Positions 26,456 to 35,643 of a stretch of 64,000 nt of DNA are shown here, in pieces. Each line of letters begins with the position of its first letter. The stretch's first letter is position 1. A program made the translations under genes and the position numbers. The stretch is taken from NCBI RefSeq assembly GCF_048595755.1, contig NZ_CP184360.1:2976001-3040000 (forward strand), read 5' to 3'. Source of the DNA: Luteococcus sp048595755. Its GTDB lineage: Bacteria; Actinomycetota; Actinomycetes; Propionibacteriales; Propionibacteriaceae. The notes beneath the pieces are model-generated. The model searched no databases and had not been told where the DNA came from. It was given only the letters and a program-made list of their open reading frames with translations.

Positions 26456-27145
26456 TCAGCCCTTGCCCACGAACTCGATCACCGCCTGCGCCATCCCTTC
26501 CCACTCCTGTTGCTGTCGGTTGGCCCGGGCACGCGGCAGGAGCAGGTCATGCCGAGCCCCCTCGACGAGGTGCATACGGTGACGCTCGGCGTGGGCCAAT
26601 TCCTCGACCATCTCCTGCTCGTTGCCGAAGGGGTCACGGCTGCCCTGGACCACCAGGGTGGGCACCCGGGTGCCCAGCAGTTCGTCCCGGCGCGACTTCT
26701 CCGGCTTGCCCGGTGGGTGCAGGGGAAAGGCGAGGCACACGATGTGAGAGGCCTCCAGTACCTGACCGGTCCGGCAGGCCACCCGTGCGCCTGCCGAGCG
26801 CCCACCCAACACCAGCGGCAGGCCCTCGAACTCGCCCCGCAGCTGCGCGATGGCCGCCACGGCGGCCTCGTCCAGCCGGGGTGGGGCGACGGCGACACGT
26901 CGACCGGCAGTGCGCCAGGGCTGTTCGAACAGCGCCACGCTCAGCCCGGCGGCGGGCAATCGTTCGGCCAGGGCCTGCAGGTCTGGTGCCTCCACCCCGC
27001 CCCCTGCGCCGTGGCCCAGCACCACGAGGGCCCGCGGCGCAGCGGCCTCGGTGATGCGGAAGCGGCCCGGACCCTGCGGGGTCTCGGCATCCAGCCACCG
27101 AATCGGGTCGCCCACACCCCGGTTGTCCACGCTCGGGCCGGTCAC
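26456..27145 (-). CDS. Alpha/beta-hydrolase (dienelactone-hydrolase or KANL3/Tex30-like)
   Basis: A 229-residue soluble protein with an alpha/beta-hydrolase core: oxyanion region VVLGHGAGGGVEAPDL (about 40-55), nucleophile elbow GGRSAGA with Ser near 117, an acid in VQGSRDPFG (about 168-176) and the catalytic His in VEGARHDLLLP (about 197-207). The substrate is unknown. Its GTG start overlaps the SRAP stop by four bases (GTGA), so the two are co-translated. Only 7 bases separate its stop from the SigR promoter. Confidence 0.8.
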   Translation of the reverse strand: MTGPSVDNRGVGDPIRWLDAETPQGPGRFRITEAAAPRALVVLGHGAGGGVEAPDLQALAERLPAAGLSVALFEQPWRTAGRRVAVAPPRLDEAAVAAIAQLRGEFEGLPLVLGGRSAGARVACRTGQVLEASHIVCLAFPLHPPGKPEKSRRDELLGTRVPTLVVQGSRDPFGNEQEMVEELAHAERHRMHLVEGARHDLLLPRARANRQQQEWEGMAQAVIEFVGKG

Positions 27146-27930
27146 AGCAGGCTCTCCTGCCCCGGCGACGGCTCGTCCGGGAGCGGTTCCAGCAGCTCCG
27201 GACCGTCATTGCGAACATTGCCGACGGCAGTGGAGACGGCCCAGGCGGTCATCTCCTCGGGGGCGGGTGAATGGAGCAAGTCGTGGGCGGCCAAAGGATC
27301 CGTCAGGCCGGGATCAAGCCAGTGTTCCCAGTCGGCGCGCCGGACCTGCATCGGCATCCGGTCGTGGATGTGCCCGAGTTGGTCACTGGCGCGGGTGGTG
27401 ATAACCGCGCACGTGGTCAGCCAGGCCTCCGGATGGTCGGCGGGAAGATCCGGATCGCGCCAGAACTCGTAGATGCCGGCCATGACCATCAGCGGCGGCT
27501 CCCCCGCACGGGGCAGGGGATGGATCCAGAAGGGCTGTTTGATCGGCTTGCCGCCGGCCCCCTGCAGCTTGGGCTGGGTGTACCACTCGTAGTAACCGTC
27601 GGCCGGCAGCAGGCAGCGGCGGGTGGCAAAGGCCTTGCGGAAGGAGGGTTTGGTGGCCACCGTCTCGCTGCGGGCATTGATCAACGACGAGGCCCGGGAG
27701 CGGTCCTTCGCCCAGCTGGGTACCAGCCCCCAGCGGGGCCGGACCAGCTTGCGCGTCACCTCGTCGCAGTCGCGACGGGCACGCTCGACGATCGCCGGCA
27801 CCGGGTCGGTGGGAGCGATGTTGTAGCGCGGAGCCAGCGGCGGCAGCGTCTCGAGCTCGACCACCTCGTCCACCTCGAAGGTCTCCACCAGCATCGCCTG
27901 GCTGGCCGCAGCGGCATAGCGTCCACACAT
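27142..27930 (-). CDS. SRAP-domain abasic-site shield protein (YedK/HMCES family)
   Basis: Forms a covalent thiazolidine link with abasic sites in single-stranded DNA, protecting stalled forks. The 262-residue protein starts MCGRYAAAAS, placing the catalytic Cys at position 2 after Met removal, and has YNIAPTDP, the LINARSET segment, DGYYEWY with the active-site Glu, and HDRMP with the conserved His. The start is fixed by the Cys2 requirement even though the frame is open for 88 codons upstream. In relatives this gene lies near sigH and aroA, as here. Confidence 0.94.
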   Translation of the reverse strand: MCGRYAAAASQAMLVETFEVDEVVELETLPPLAPRYNIAPTDPVPAIVERARRDCDEVTRKLVRPRWGLVPSWAKDRSRASSLINARSETVATKPSFRKAFATRRCLLPADGYYEWYTQPKLQGAGGKPIKQPFWIHPLPRAGEPPLMVMAGIYEFWRDPDLPADHPEAWLTTCAVITTRASDQLGHIHDRMPMQVRRADWEHWLDPGLTDPLAAHDLLHSPAPEEMTAWAVSTAVGNVRNDGPELLEPLPDEPSPGQESLL

Positions 27931-28030
27931 GCGCCCACCGTAACGCCGCAGCCACGACGGCGTGCCATGACGTGTTCGCCCAGTGCGCAAAGCCTTGTTG
28001 GGCACCCCGCCGCTCCGGTAGGAAGGAACC

Positions 28031-28660
28031 ATGAATCTCACTCGTGCAGCCGGGCGTACCATGCTCGCCAGTTTCTTCGTTGTCAACGGCGCGAAGGCCG
28101 CGACCAAGCCGGAACCGCTGGTCGCCGACGCCGAGCCGATCGCGCGCAAGGTGGTGCCGCTGGTGCAGCAGGTGGCCCCGCCGAGCGTCGCCAACTACGT
28201 GCCTGAGGAGACCAAGACCCTCGTGCGTGCCACCGGTGTGGCACAGGTGCTGGGCGGTCTGGGTCTGGCCACCGGTCTGGGGCGTCGCCTCTCGGCCGGC
28301 CTGCTGAGCGCCTCGATGGTGCCGCACGTGCTCGCCTCGCGCCCCGCCAAGGGCGCCTCGGCCGAGCAGCGCACCGCCGCCCGCTCGACCATGCTGCGCA
28401 ATGTGGCCCTGCTGGGTGCCGCGCTGATCGCCAGCCAGGACACCCAGGGCAAGCCCTCGCTGTCCTACCGCGCGAACAAGCAGGCCCAGGCGATCAGCAA
28501 GGCTGCCGCCAAGGAGAAGAAGCAGCTCGAGAAGCAGGCCAAGCAGCTGACCGGCCAGACCAATGGCAAGCAGCTCAAGAAGCAGGCCAAGAAGTACGAG
28601 AAGCAGGGCAAGAAGCAGGTGGACCAGCTCAGCAACCAGCTCGAGTCGCTCCTCAAGTGA
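28031..28660 (+). CDS. DoxX-like membrane protein with a Lys/Gln coiled-coil tail
   Basis: A 209-residue protein. Residues 1-140 resemble a DoxX-type membrane domain (FFVVNGAKA, ATGVAQVLGGLGLATGLGRR, then two hydrophobic segments). Residues 150-209 are built from repeats of Lys, Gln, Ala and Glu (AKEKKQLEKQAKQL, KKQAKKYEKQGKKQ), a strongly basic coiled coil not typical of the family. AAGGAACC precedes the ATG. aroA follows after 22 bases, probably in one transcript. Function unknown; redox-related roles have been proposed for DoxX relatives. Confidence 0.7.
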   Translation: MNLTRAAGRTMLASFFVVNGAKAATKPEPLVADAEPIARKVVPLVQQVAPPSVANYVPEETKTLVRATGVAQVLGGLGLATGLGRRLSAGLLSASMVPHVLASRPAKGASAEQRTAARSTMLRNVALLGAALIASQDTQGKPSLSYRANKQAQAISKAAAKEKKQLEKQAKQLTGQTNGKQLKKQAKKYEKQGKKQVDQLSNQLESLLK

Positions 28661-28682
28661 CACGAGCTGCAAGAATCGACGC

Positions 28683-30008
28683 GTGAGCACTGATCTGACG
28701 CCGACGACCACCGCGAACGAGCCCTGGCCGACACCCGTCGCGCCAGGGCCGTTCCGTGCCCGGGTGGAAGTGCCCGGTTCCAAGTCCGAGACCAACCGGG
28801 CCCTGCTGCTGGCCGGCCTGGCCGATGGCCCCAGCACCATCACCGGAGCGCTGGAGGCCCGCGACACGGTGCTGATGCGCGACGCCCTGCAGGGGCTGGG
28901 TGTGCGGATCGAGCAGACGGGCAGCGCGCTGCGGGTCACTCCCCCACAGCGGTTCACGCCCGCCCCAGAGCCCATCGACTGTGGGCTGGCGGGCACGGTG
29001 ATGCGCTTCGTCCCACCCCTGGCCGCCCTGGCCCACGGCACCACGCGCTTCGTCGGTGACCCCGTCGCCAGCCAGCGGCCGCTGGCACCGGTGCTGCACG
29101 GCCTGCGCATGCTGGGCGCCAGCGTCGACGGTGACGCGATCCCCTGCACCGTGACCGGGCCGGAGCGGCTGGACGGCCGCGAGGTGACCATCGACGCCAG
29201 CGGGTCCAGCCAGTTCGTCTCCGGGCTGCTGCTCAGCGGTTCGCGCTTCCCGAACGGACTGCTCCTGCGCCACCACTCCCCCGACGGCGCCACCATCCCC
29301 AGCCGCCCCCACATCGACATGACCGTGCACATGCTGCGCGAGCGGGGCGTCCAGGTGACCGAGACCGAGGCCGACCACTGGCAGGTGCTGCCCGGCCCGG
29401 TGCTGGCACTCGACCAACGCATCGAACCCGACCTGACCAGCGCCGCGGTCTTCCTGGCCGCCGCCGCCCTGACCGGAAGCAGCACCACCGTGCCCGGATG
29501 GCCCGAGGAGACCACCCAGGGTGGGGACCACATTCGGCGGATCCTGCAACAGATGGGCGCGCGCACCGAGCTGGTGGACTCCGAACTGACCGTCACGGGC
29601 ACCGGGGTGCTCAAGGCCGTCGACGTCGACCTGCACGAGGCCAGTGAACTCACCCCCGTGGTGGCCGCCTTGGCCCTGTTCGCCGAGGGCACCAGCGTGA
29701 TCCGCGGGGTGGCCCACATTCGTGGCCACGAGACCAACCGGCTGGAGGCACTGGAGGCCGAGCTCGGCCGCGTGGGGGGCCGCGTGCAGCAGACCCCGGA
29801 CGGCCTGCGCATCGAGGGCTGCGGACTGGCCGCCGACGGACTGCACGCCGCCCAGCTGCTCAGCTACGCCGACCACCGACTGGTGCACACCGCCGTCCTG
29901 ATCGGGCTGCTGGTGCCCGGGTGCAGCGTCGACGACGTGCAGTGCACCAGCAAGACCATCAACCATTTCGACCAGATGTGGACCACGATGCTGGAGGCAC
30001 GAGGATGA
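28683..30008 (+). CDS. aroA: 3-phosphoshikimate 1-carboxyvinyltransferase (EPSP synthase)
   Basis: Sixth shikimate-pathway step, transferring the enolpyruvyl group of PEP to shikimate-3-phosphate. The 441-residue two-domain enzyme shows GSKSETNRALLLAG (substrate and PEP-site Lys and Arg), LAGTVMRFVPPLA, the SGSSQFVSGLLL segment and NHFDQMW at the C-terminus. The GTG start at VSTDLTPTTT has only a weak AAGAA ribosome-binding site. The stop overlaps the rsgA start (ATGA). Confidence 0.96.
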   Translation: MSTDLTPTTTANEPWPTPVAPGPFRARVEVPGSKSETNRALLLAGLADGPSTITGALEARDTVLMRDALQGLGVRIEQTGSALRVTPPQRFTPAPEPIDCGLAGTVMRFVPPLAALAHGTTRFVGDPVASQRPLAPVLHGLRMLGASVDGDAIPCTVTGPERLDGREVTIDASGSSQFVSGLLLSGSRFPNGLLLRHHSPDGATIPSRPHIDMTVHMLRERGVQVTETEADHWQVLPGPVLALDQRIEPDLTSAAVFLAAAALTGSSTTVPGWPEETTQGGDHIRRILQQMGARTELVDSELTVTGTGVLKAVDVDLHEASELTPVVAALALFAEGTSVIRGVAHIRGHETNRLEALEAELGRVGGRVQQTPDGLRIEGCGLAADGLHAAQLLSYADHRLVHTAVLIGLLVPGCSVDDVQCTSKTINHFDQMWTTMLEARG

Positions 30009-31027
30009 CGCCGCGCGCGATACGCGGAGCGATGGGACGCAACCTGCGTTCCGATGACCTGGAGAGTTTCGACCGACCGAGCAAGCGCAGCCGACCGCGC
30101 ACCAAGGACCGGCCCGACTACTCCCAGCTGCCTGTGGCACGCGTGATCACCATCGACCGGGGCCGCTACCGCTGCCAGCTCGACGGGGTGATGGTGACGG
30201 CCACCAAGGCTCGCCAGCTGGGGCGCAAGGGCGCCATCGTCGGCGACATGGTGCGCCTGGACGGTGACGTCAGCGGCGACGAGGGCACCCTGGCCCGCAT
30301 CGTCGAGGTGGAGCCGCGCAGCACGGTGCTGCGACGCACCGCCGATGACACCGATCCCTTCGAGCGCCCCATCGTGGCCAATGCCACCCAGATCATGATC
30401 GTCACCGCGCTGGCCGACCCGCCACCGCGGATGGGCATGATCGACCGCATCATGGTGGCCGCCTACGACGCAGGGGTGGACCCGATCCTGTGCCTGACCA
30501 AGGCCGATCTGGCCAGCCCCGACGAGCTGCGCGCCGCCTACACGCCCCTGGACGTGCCCGTGGTGGTCACCCAGCCCGATGCCGACCTCTCCCAGGTGCA
30601 CGAGCTGCTCGCCGACAACATCACCGTCTTCGTCGGCCACTCCGGCGTCGGCAAGTCCACCCTGGTCAATGCGCTGATCCCCGGTGTGAATCGCTCCACG
30701 GGTGTGGTCAACGACGTCACCGGGCGGGGACGGCACACGTCCACCAGCGCCATTGCGCTGCAGTTGCCGAACGAGTCCGGCTGGGTGATCGACACCCCTG
30801 GGGTCCGTAGTTTCGGGCTCTCCCACGTGACCCCCGAATCGGTGCTGGCCGCCTTCGGAGACCTGGCCCAGTTCACCCACCAGTGCCCGCGCGGGTGCCA
30901 GCACGGCAGCAATGACCCCGAGTGCGGTCTGGACGCCGCCGTCGAGCGCGGCGACCTGGCGCCGGAGCGTCTGGACAGCTACCGCCGGATGTGGCAGGCG
31001 GGGCGCCTGCGGGACTGGGAGCTGTGA
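30005..31027 (+). CDS. rsgA: Ribosome small subunit-dependent GTPase RsgA
   Basis: GTPase that helps complete 30S maturation near the decoding centre. In the 340-residue protein the circular permutation is clear: OB-fold first (about 40-110), then G4 LTKAD, G1 GHSGVGKST (about 214-222), G3 DTPG, and last a zinc knuckle CPRGCQHGSNDPECG near 297-311 with Cys, Cys, His, Cys ligands. The basic N-terminal 30 residues fit rRNA contact. It is translationally coupled to aroA by ATGA. Confidence 0.96.
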   Translation: MTPRAIRGAMGRNLRSDDLESFDRPSKRSRPRTKDRPDYSQLPVARVITIDRGRYRCQLDGVMVTATKARQLGRKGAIVGDMVRLDGDVSGDEGTLARIVEVEPRSTVLRRTADDTDPFERPIVANATQIMIVTALADPPPRMGMIDRIMVAAYDAGVDPILCLTKADLASPDELRAAYTPLDVPVVVTQPDADLSQVHELLADNITVFVGHSGVGKSTLVNALIPGVNRSTGVVNDVTGRGRHTSTSAIALQLPNESGWVIDTPGVRSFGLSHVTPESVLAAFGDLAQFTHQCPRGCQHGSNDPECGLDAAVERGDLAPERLDSYRRMWQAGRLRDWEL

Positions 31028-31056
31028 GCGGGGCGGCAGGCGCTAGTGTGGCCTGC

Positions 31057-31863
31057 ATGGCCCCCCTGAATCGCGAGAACTACACCGATGACCTGCGGCT
31101 GGCGCACCTGCTGGCCGACAATGCCGACTCCATCACTATGAGCCGGTTCCGTTCGGGCGACCTGAGGATCGACACCAAGCCGGACATGACGCCGGTATCC
31201 GATGCCGACGTCGCCACCGAGGAGGCGATCCGCGCCACCCTCACCAAGGCACGCCCGCGCGATGCCGTACACGGCGAGGAGGGCAAGGACACTGGGTGGG
31301 GCCCCCGGCGTTGGGTGATCGACCCGATCGACGGCACCAAGAACTATGTGCGCGGCGTTCCCGTGTGGGCGAGCCTGATCGCCCTGATGGTCAACGACGA
31401 GGTGGTGGCCTCCGTGGTCAGTGCCCCCGCGCTGGGCCGACGCTGGTGGGCCAGCAAGGGCGATGGGGCTTGGGCCGGCAAGACGCTGCTCAAGGGCGAG
31501 CAGATCCGGGTCTCCGACGTAGGCGCGCTCTCCGACGCCTCGTTCAGCTACTCCTCGATCGACGGGTGGATGACCTCTGGCCGCGGCCAGAACTTCGTCA
31601 ACCTGCTGCGCGAGAGCTGGCGCACCCGGGCCTACGGGGACTTCTGGAGCTACATGCTGGTGGCCGAGGGAGCCGTGGACGTGGCCAGCGAACCCGAACT
31701 GGCCCTGCATGACATGGCCGCGCTCGATGTCATCGTGCGCGAGGCCGGGGGACGCTTCACCAACCTCGACGGCCAGGATGGTGTCAACGGCCCCGGAGCC
31801 ATCGCCACCAATGGCCTGTTGCATGACGCGGCGGTGCACGCCCTGCGTCCCGATCAGGCCTGA
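31057..31863 (+). CDS. hisN: Histidinol-phosphatase (inositol monophosphatase family)
   Basis: Magnesium-dependent phosphatase for the penultimate step of histidine synthesis. The 268-residue protein starts with the HisN-like MAPLNRENYTDDLRLAHLLA and carries the metal-binding set GEEG, DPIDGTKNY and LHDMAALDVIVREAGG. A GTG 11 codons upstream overlaps the rsgA stop (GTGA) and is a real alternative start with better coupling, but the shorter form fits relatives. Other IMP-family activities cannot be excluded from sequence alone. Confidence 0.87.
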   Translation: MAPLNRENYTDDLRLAHLLADNADSITMSRFRSGDLRIDTKPDMTPVSDADVATEEAIRATLTKARPRDAVHGEEGKDTGWGPRRWVIDPIDGTKNYVRGVPVWASLIALMVNDEVVASVVSAPALGRRWWASKGDGAWAGKTLLKGEQIRVSDVGALSDASFSYSSIDGWMTSGRGQNFVNLLRESWRTRAYGDFWSYMLVAEGAVDVASEPELALHDMAALDVIVREAGGRFTNLDGQDGVNGPGAIATNGLLHDAAVHALRPDQA

Positions 31864-31920
31864 GCCGGCGCGGCGCCCGGGAGAGACAGCACCCCCGGGA
31901 GGAACAGCACGAGAGAACAC

Positions 31921-31954
31921 GATGCCCCGCAGCCCGGATGGGCCGCGGGGCATC
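31921..31954. terminator. Bidirectional terminator between hisN and serA
   Basis: A 10-bp stem GATGCCCCGC/GCGGGGCATC closes an inner GCCC-GGAT-GGGC stem, in the convergent gap. On the minus strand it is followed by a pyrimidine-rich run (GTGTTCTCTCG). Confidence 0.7.
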
Positions 31955-31969
31955 ACACATGCGCTGCGA

Positions 31970-33157
31970 TCAGATCACACGGCAGCGGATCGTCTCCTCC
32001 AGGGCTCCCAGCTCGTGCTCCAGGTTGGGGTGCGAGCCGGTCACGTCGATCACGGCGTAACCGACCGAGCCGCGGGTCGACAGCATCTGCGAGGTGATGT
32101 TGCCGTTGTGCTGGGCCAGCACCTGGTTGATGCGCGCCATCACGCCGGGCACGTTGTGGTGCATGTGCAGCACCCGGGTGCCCTCGAAGGGCTGGGCGAC
32201 GATCTGCGGCATGTTGACGCTCATCTGCGTCCCACCATTGCTCACGTAGTCGACGAACTTGCCCGCGACGAAACGGCCGATGTCCACCTGTGCCTCCTTG
32301 GTGGAGCCACCGACGTGCGGGGTGAGGATGACATTGGGCACCCTGCGCAGGGGCGACTCGAAGGGCAGGCCGGCCGCCTTCGGCTCGGAGGGGAAGACGT
32401 CGAGGCCGGCACCGGCCAGGTGGCCGCTCTCCAGATTGCGCACCAGCGCGTCGACGTCGTAGACGTGACCGCGGGAGAGGTTGAGGAACATGGCCCGGGG
32501 CTTCATCTTGGCGAACTCGGCTTCGCCGAAGAAGTTGCGGTTCGACTCGCGCCCGTCCACGTGCAGGGTCACCAGATCGGCCTCGGCCAGCAGCTCGTCG
32601 AAGCTCTCACAACGACGGGCATTGCCCAGGGCCAGCTTGTCGGCGATGTCATAGAAGATCACCTTCATGCCCAGGCTCTCGGCCAGCACGCTGAGCTGGG
32701 AACCGATGTTGCCGTAGCCGACGATGCCCAGCGTGCGTCCCCGCACCTCATGGGAACCATTGGCCGACTTGTTCCAGACGCCCTCGTGCATCATCTGGTT
32801 CTTCTCGGGCAGGCGACGCGCCAGCGCGATGATCTCACCGATCGCCAGCTCGACCACGGAACGAGTGTTGCTGTAGGGGGCGTTGAAGACCGGGACACCG
32901 GCCTCGGAGGCGGCGCCCAGGTTCACCTGGTTGGTGCCGATGCAGAAGCATCCGGCCGCCAGCAACTGCGGGCTGGCCTGGATCACCTTCTCGGTGAGCT
33001 GGGTGGCGGAGCGGATGCCGAGCAGGCTCACGCCCTGCATCGCCTCGATCAGTTCGTCCTCGCCCAGGGCTCCCGGACGGGTCTCGACCTCGATTCCTGC
33101 CTCGGTCAGGATGCGGGTGGCTTCAGAATGGATGTTCTCGAGCAGAAGTGCCTTCAC
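31970..33157 (-). CDS. serA: D-3-phosphoglycerate dehydrogenase (SerA, short ACT form)
   Basis: First committed step of serine synthesis. The 395-residue product has the N-terminal substrate domain (IGTNQVNL), the NAD motif GIVGYGNIGSQ (about 155), the catalytic Arg/Glu/His region ending TPHVGGSTKEAQ, and a C-terminal ACT domain (HHNVPGVMARINQVLAQ) for serine feedback. This is the E. coli-like ~400-residue type, not the longer ~530-residue type with an ASB domain common in actinomycetes. GTG start with GGGG upstream. Downstream of the ABC cassette but separated from it. Confidence 0.94.
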   Translation of the reverse strand: MKALLLENIHSEATRILTEAGIEVETRPGALGEDELIEAMQGVSLLGIRSATQLTEKVIQASPQLLAAGCFCIGTNQVNLGAASEAGVPVFNAPYSNTRSVVELAIGEIIALARRLPEKNQMMHEGVWNKSANGSHEVRGRTLGIVGYGNIGSQLSVLAESLGMKVIFYDIADKLALGNARRCESFDELLAEADLVTLHVDGRESNRNFFGEAEFAKMKPRAMFLNLSRGHVYDVDALVRNLESGHLAGAGLDVFPSEPKAAGLPFESPLRRVPNVILTPHVGGSTKEAQVDIGRFVAGKFVDYVSNGGTQMSVNMPQIVAQPFEGTRVLHMHHNVPGVMARINQVLAQHNGNITSQMLSTRGSVGYAVIDVTGSHPNLEHELGALEETIRCRVI

Positions 33158-33200
33158 CCCGCAGATTCTAGGCCGTGGTGCAGTCAGTGCCCCACATGTC

Positions 33201-33995
33201 TCACCTGCCCACGCGGATGCGCGGCACGGCGGCGAGGAGTTCACGGGTGTAGTCGTGCTCCGGCGAGGAGTAGACCCGTTCGATCGGTCCCGCCTCGACC
33301 ACCTCGCCCTGACGCATCACCAGCACCCGGTCACACACGTGGCGCACCACCATCAGGTCGTGGGAGACGAAGACCATCGTCAGCGCGTATTCGTCCACCA
33401 GCTCACGCAGCAGGTTCAACACGTGGGCACGCACCGAGACGTCCAGGGCACTGACCGGCTCGTCGGCCACCAGCACGTCGGGCTTGGGCGCCAGCGCCCT
33501 GGCGATCGCGATCCGCTGGCGTTGGCCGCCGGAGAATTCGTGTGGGTAGCGGTGGGCCATGGCGGGAGGCAGGCCCACCTGCTCCATCACCTCGCGCAGC
33601 CGACGCTCGCGGTCCATCGGGACGTCGTCGCGTTGGCGCAACAGTGGGCTGCGCAGCGGCTCGGTGATGATGTCACTGACCTTCATCCGCGGGTTCAGTG
33701 AGCTGCGCGGATCCTGGAAGACCATCTGCACGCTGGCGCGCAGGTCTCCCAGCTGCCGTTCGGGAAGCTGCTGGATCTGGCGGCCGCGGAACTCGATGGT
33801 GCCGGCGGTGGGACGATCCAGTGCGGCCATCATGCGAATCAGGGTCGACTTGCCCGAGCCGGACTCCCCCACGATGCCCAATCGGTCACCGGGCACCACG
33901 TCCAGGTCGACGTCGTGCACGGCACGCACCGCGCCAGCCCCGCGGCCGTAGGTACGTCCGAGGCCCCGCAGACGGTACAGCGGGTGGTCGCTCAT
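33201..33995 (-). CDS. Peptide ABC transporter ATP-binding subunit (DppF/OppF-like)
   Basis: 264-residue ATPase: Walker A GESGSGKST (about 42-50), Q-loop VFQDPRSSLNP, signature FSGGQRQRIAIARAL, Walker B VLVADEPVSALD, switch His in VSHD. It lacks the long C-terminal oligopeptide extension but ends with YSSPEHDYTRELL typical of this subfamily. Last gene of a five-gene unit (binding protein, two permeases, two ATPases), overlapping the preceding ATPase by ATGA. Substrate probably di- or oligopeptides; nickel or other ligands are possible. Confidence 0.92.
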   Translation of the reverse strand: MSDHPLYRLRGLGRTYGRGAGAVRAVHDVDLDVVPGDRLGIVGESGSGKSTLIRMMAALDRPTAGTIEFRGRQIQQLPERQLGDLRASVQMVFQDPRSSLNPRMKVSDIITEPLRSPLLRQRDDVPMDRERRLREVMEQVGLPPAMAHRYPHEFSGGQRQRIAIARALAPKPDVLVADEPVSALDVSVRAHVLNLLRELVDEYALTMVFVSHDLMVVRHVCDRVLVMRQGEVVEAGPIERVYSSPEHDYTRELLAAVPRIRVGR

Positions 33996-34828
33996 GTCTC
34001 CTCCCCGCTCCAGAAGTCCTCCACCACGGGCAGATGCGAGCCGGGCTCGGCCAGGTCGAGGCGCGCGGTGGCCACCAGTCCCCGGGTGTAGCCGTGCTGC
34101 GGATCGCCCAGCACCTGCGCGATCGTGCCGCGCTCCACCACGCGTCCCTGCCACATCACCATCACCTCGTCGCAGACCTGGCTCACCACCGCCAGGTCGT
34201 GCGAGATGAACAGGCAAGCGGCCCCCGCCGCGTCGAGCTGCTCGTCCAGGACGTGCAGCACCTTTGCCTGCACGGTGACGTCCAGCGCCGTGGTCGGCTC
34301 GTCGCAGATCACCAGGTCGGGAGAGTTGACCAGTGCCATCGCCATCATGACGCGCTGCCGCTGACCGCCCGAGAGTTCGTGGGGATAGGCGTCGGCGATG
34401 CGGGCGGGCCGGGGCAGCCCCACGCGTTCGAGCATGTCCACCACGGCCTGGCGTGCCGCGCCGGGGGCCGCGCCCTGGTGCAGCCGAAGCACCTCGGCCA
34501 CCTGGCGGCCACAGGTCATGGTGGGGTCCAGGGCCGTCATCGGTTCCTGGAAGACCATGCTCATCACGTCGCCCCGCAGGGAGGAGAGTTCACGGTCGCC
34601 CGCCCCCACGATCTGCCGTCCGCCCACCGTGACGCTGCCGCTGACGTGCGCGTTGTCGGGCAGCAGCCCCATCATGGCCAGGGCCGTGACACTCTTGCCG
34701 GAGCCGGATTCGCCGATCAGCCCCAGCCGTTGCCCCTCCTCGAGGTCGAAGGACAGGTCCCTGACCGCGGGCACCCGGCGTCGTCCGAAGGACACGTTGA
34801 GGTCTCGCACCTCCACCAGCGCGCTCAC
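33992..34828 (-). CDS. Peptide ABC transporter ATP-binding subunit (DppD/OppD-like)
   Basis: 278-residue ATPase with Walker A GESGSGKSV, Q-loop VFQEPMTALDP, signature LSGGQRQRVMMAMAL, Walker B LVICDEPTTALD and FISHD. Forms the heterodimeric motor with the next gene's product. GTG start overlapping the permease stop (GTGA). The position of the signature and the QHGYTRGL tail are those of the D-type partner. Confidence 0.92.
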   Translation of the reverse strand: MSALVEVRDLNVSFGRRRVPAVRDLSFDLEEGQRLGLIGESGSGKSVTALAMMGLLPDNAHVSGSVTVGGRQIVGAGDRELSSLRGDVMSMVFQEPMTALDPTMTCGRQVAEVLRLHQGAAPGAARQAVVDMLERVGLPRPARIADAYPHELSGGQRQRVMMAMALVNSPDLVICDEPTTALDVTVQAKVLHVLDEQLDAAGAACLFISHDLAVVSQVCDEVMVMWQGRVVERGTIAQVLGDPQHGYTRGLVATARLDLAEPGSHLPVVEDFWSGEET

Positions 34829-35643
34829 TGCACCTCCCGCAATCGTGGATCGAGCAGTTCTCGCAGCCCGTCACCCAGCAGGTTGAATCCCAGCACCGCC
34901 AGCGCGATGGCCAGACCGGGCCAGATCACCTGCTCGGGGTGGCTGAACAGCTGCTTGCTCTGCGCCTCGTAGAGCATCCGCCCCCACGACGGCGTGGTGA
35001 TCGTGGTGGCCAGCCCCAGATAGCTCAGCGCCGCCTCGGCGAGGATCGCCATGGCGAAGCTGACCGAGGCCTGCACCCCCACCAGCGGTGCGATGTTGGG
35101 CCACACGTGGCGACGTGCGATCGTCGGCCAGGTGGTGCCGCAGCTGCGGGCTGCCAGCACATAGTCCTGGCTCATCACCTGGAGGCAGGCCGCGCGGGTG
35201 ATGCGCGTGAAGACCGGGATGGCGGCCACACCGATCGCCACCATTCCGGTGAGGGTGGAACCCCCCACGGCGGCGGCCAGCAGGATGGCCAGCAGCAAGG
35301 CCGGGAAGGCGTAGAGCACGTCGGTGATGCGCATCACCACCCGACCCACGCGCCCCTTCTTCATCCCGGCCAGCATGCCCAGCGGCACGCCCACCAGCGC
35401 CGCGATGGAGACCGCGACGATGCCGACGAACAGGCAGATCTGCGCCCCGGCCATGATCCTGCTGAGCACGTCGATGCCCATCGAGTCGGTTCCCAACAGG
35501 TGGGGCCATCCCGGCGACTGCATCCGCCGCGACGGATCCACCAGCGTGGGGTCGAAGGGGGTCCACACCAGCGAGACCAGTGCGGTCAGCACCAGGGCTC
35601 CCACCAGCACGGCCCCGAGCCACAGCGACAGTCGGGCCCTCAC
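34825..35643 (-). CDS. Peptide ABC transporter permease (DppC-like)
   Basis: 272-residue inner-membrane permease with about six helices and the N-terminal HLLGTDSMGIDVLSR motif (about 49-63) that marks DppC/OppC proteins. The EAA loop is AARSCGTTWPTIARRHVWPN (about 164-183), the docking site for the ATPases. Ends LLDPRLREV as usual for the family. GTG start overlaps the preceding permease gene (GTGA). Confidence 0.93.
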   Translation of the reverse strand: MRARLSLWLGAVLVGALVLTALVSLVWTPFDPTLVDPSRRMQSPGWPHLLGTDSMGIDVLSRIMAGAQICLFVGIVAVSIAALVGVPLGMLAGMKKGRVGRVVMRITDVLYAFPALLLAILLAAAVGGSTLTGMVAIGVAAIPVFTRITRAACLQVMSQDYVLAARSCGTTWPTIARRHVWPNIAPLVGVQASVSFAMAILAEAALSYLGLATTITTPSWGRMLYEAQSKQLFSHPEQVIWPGLAIALAVLGFNLLGDGLRELLDPRLREVQ

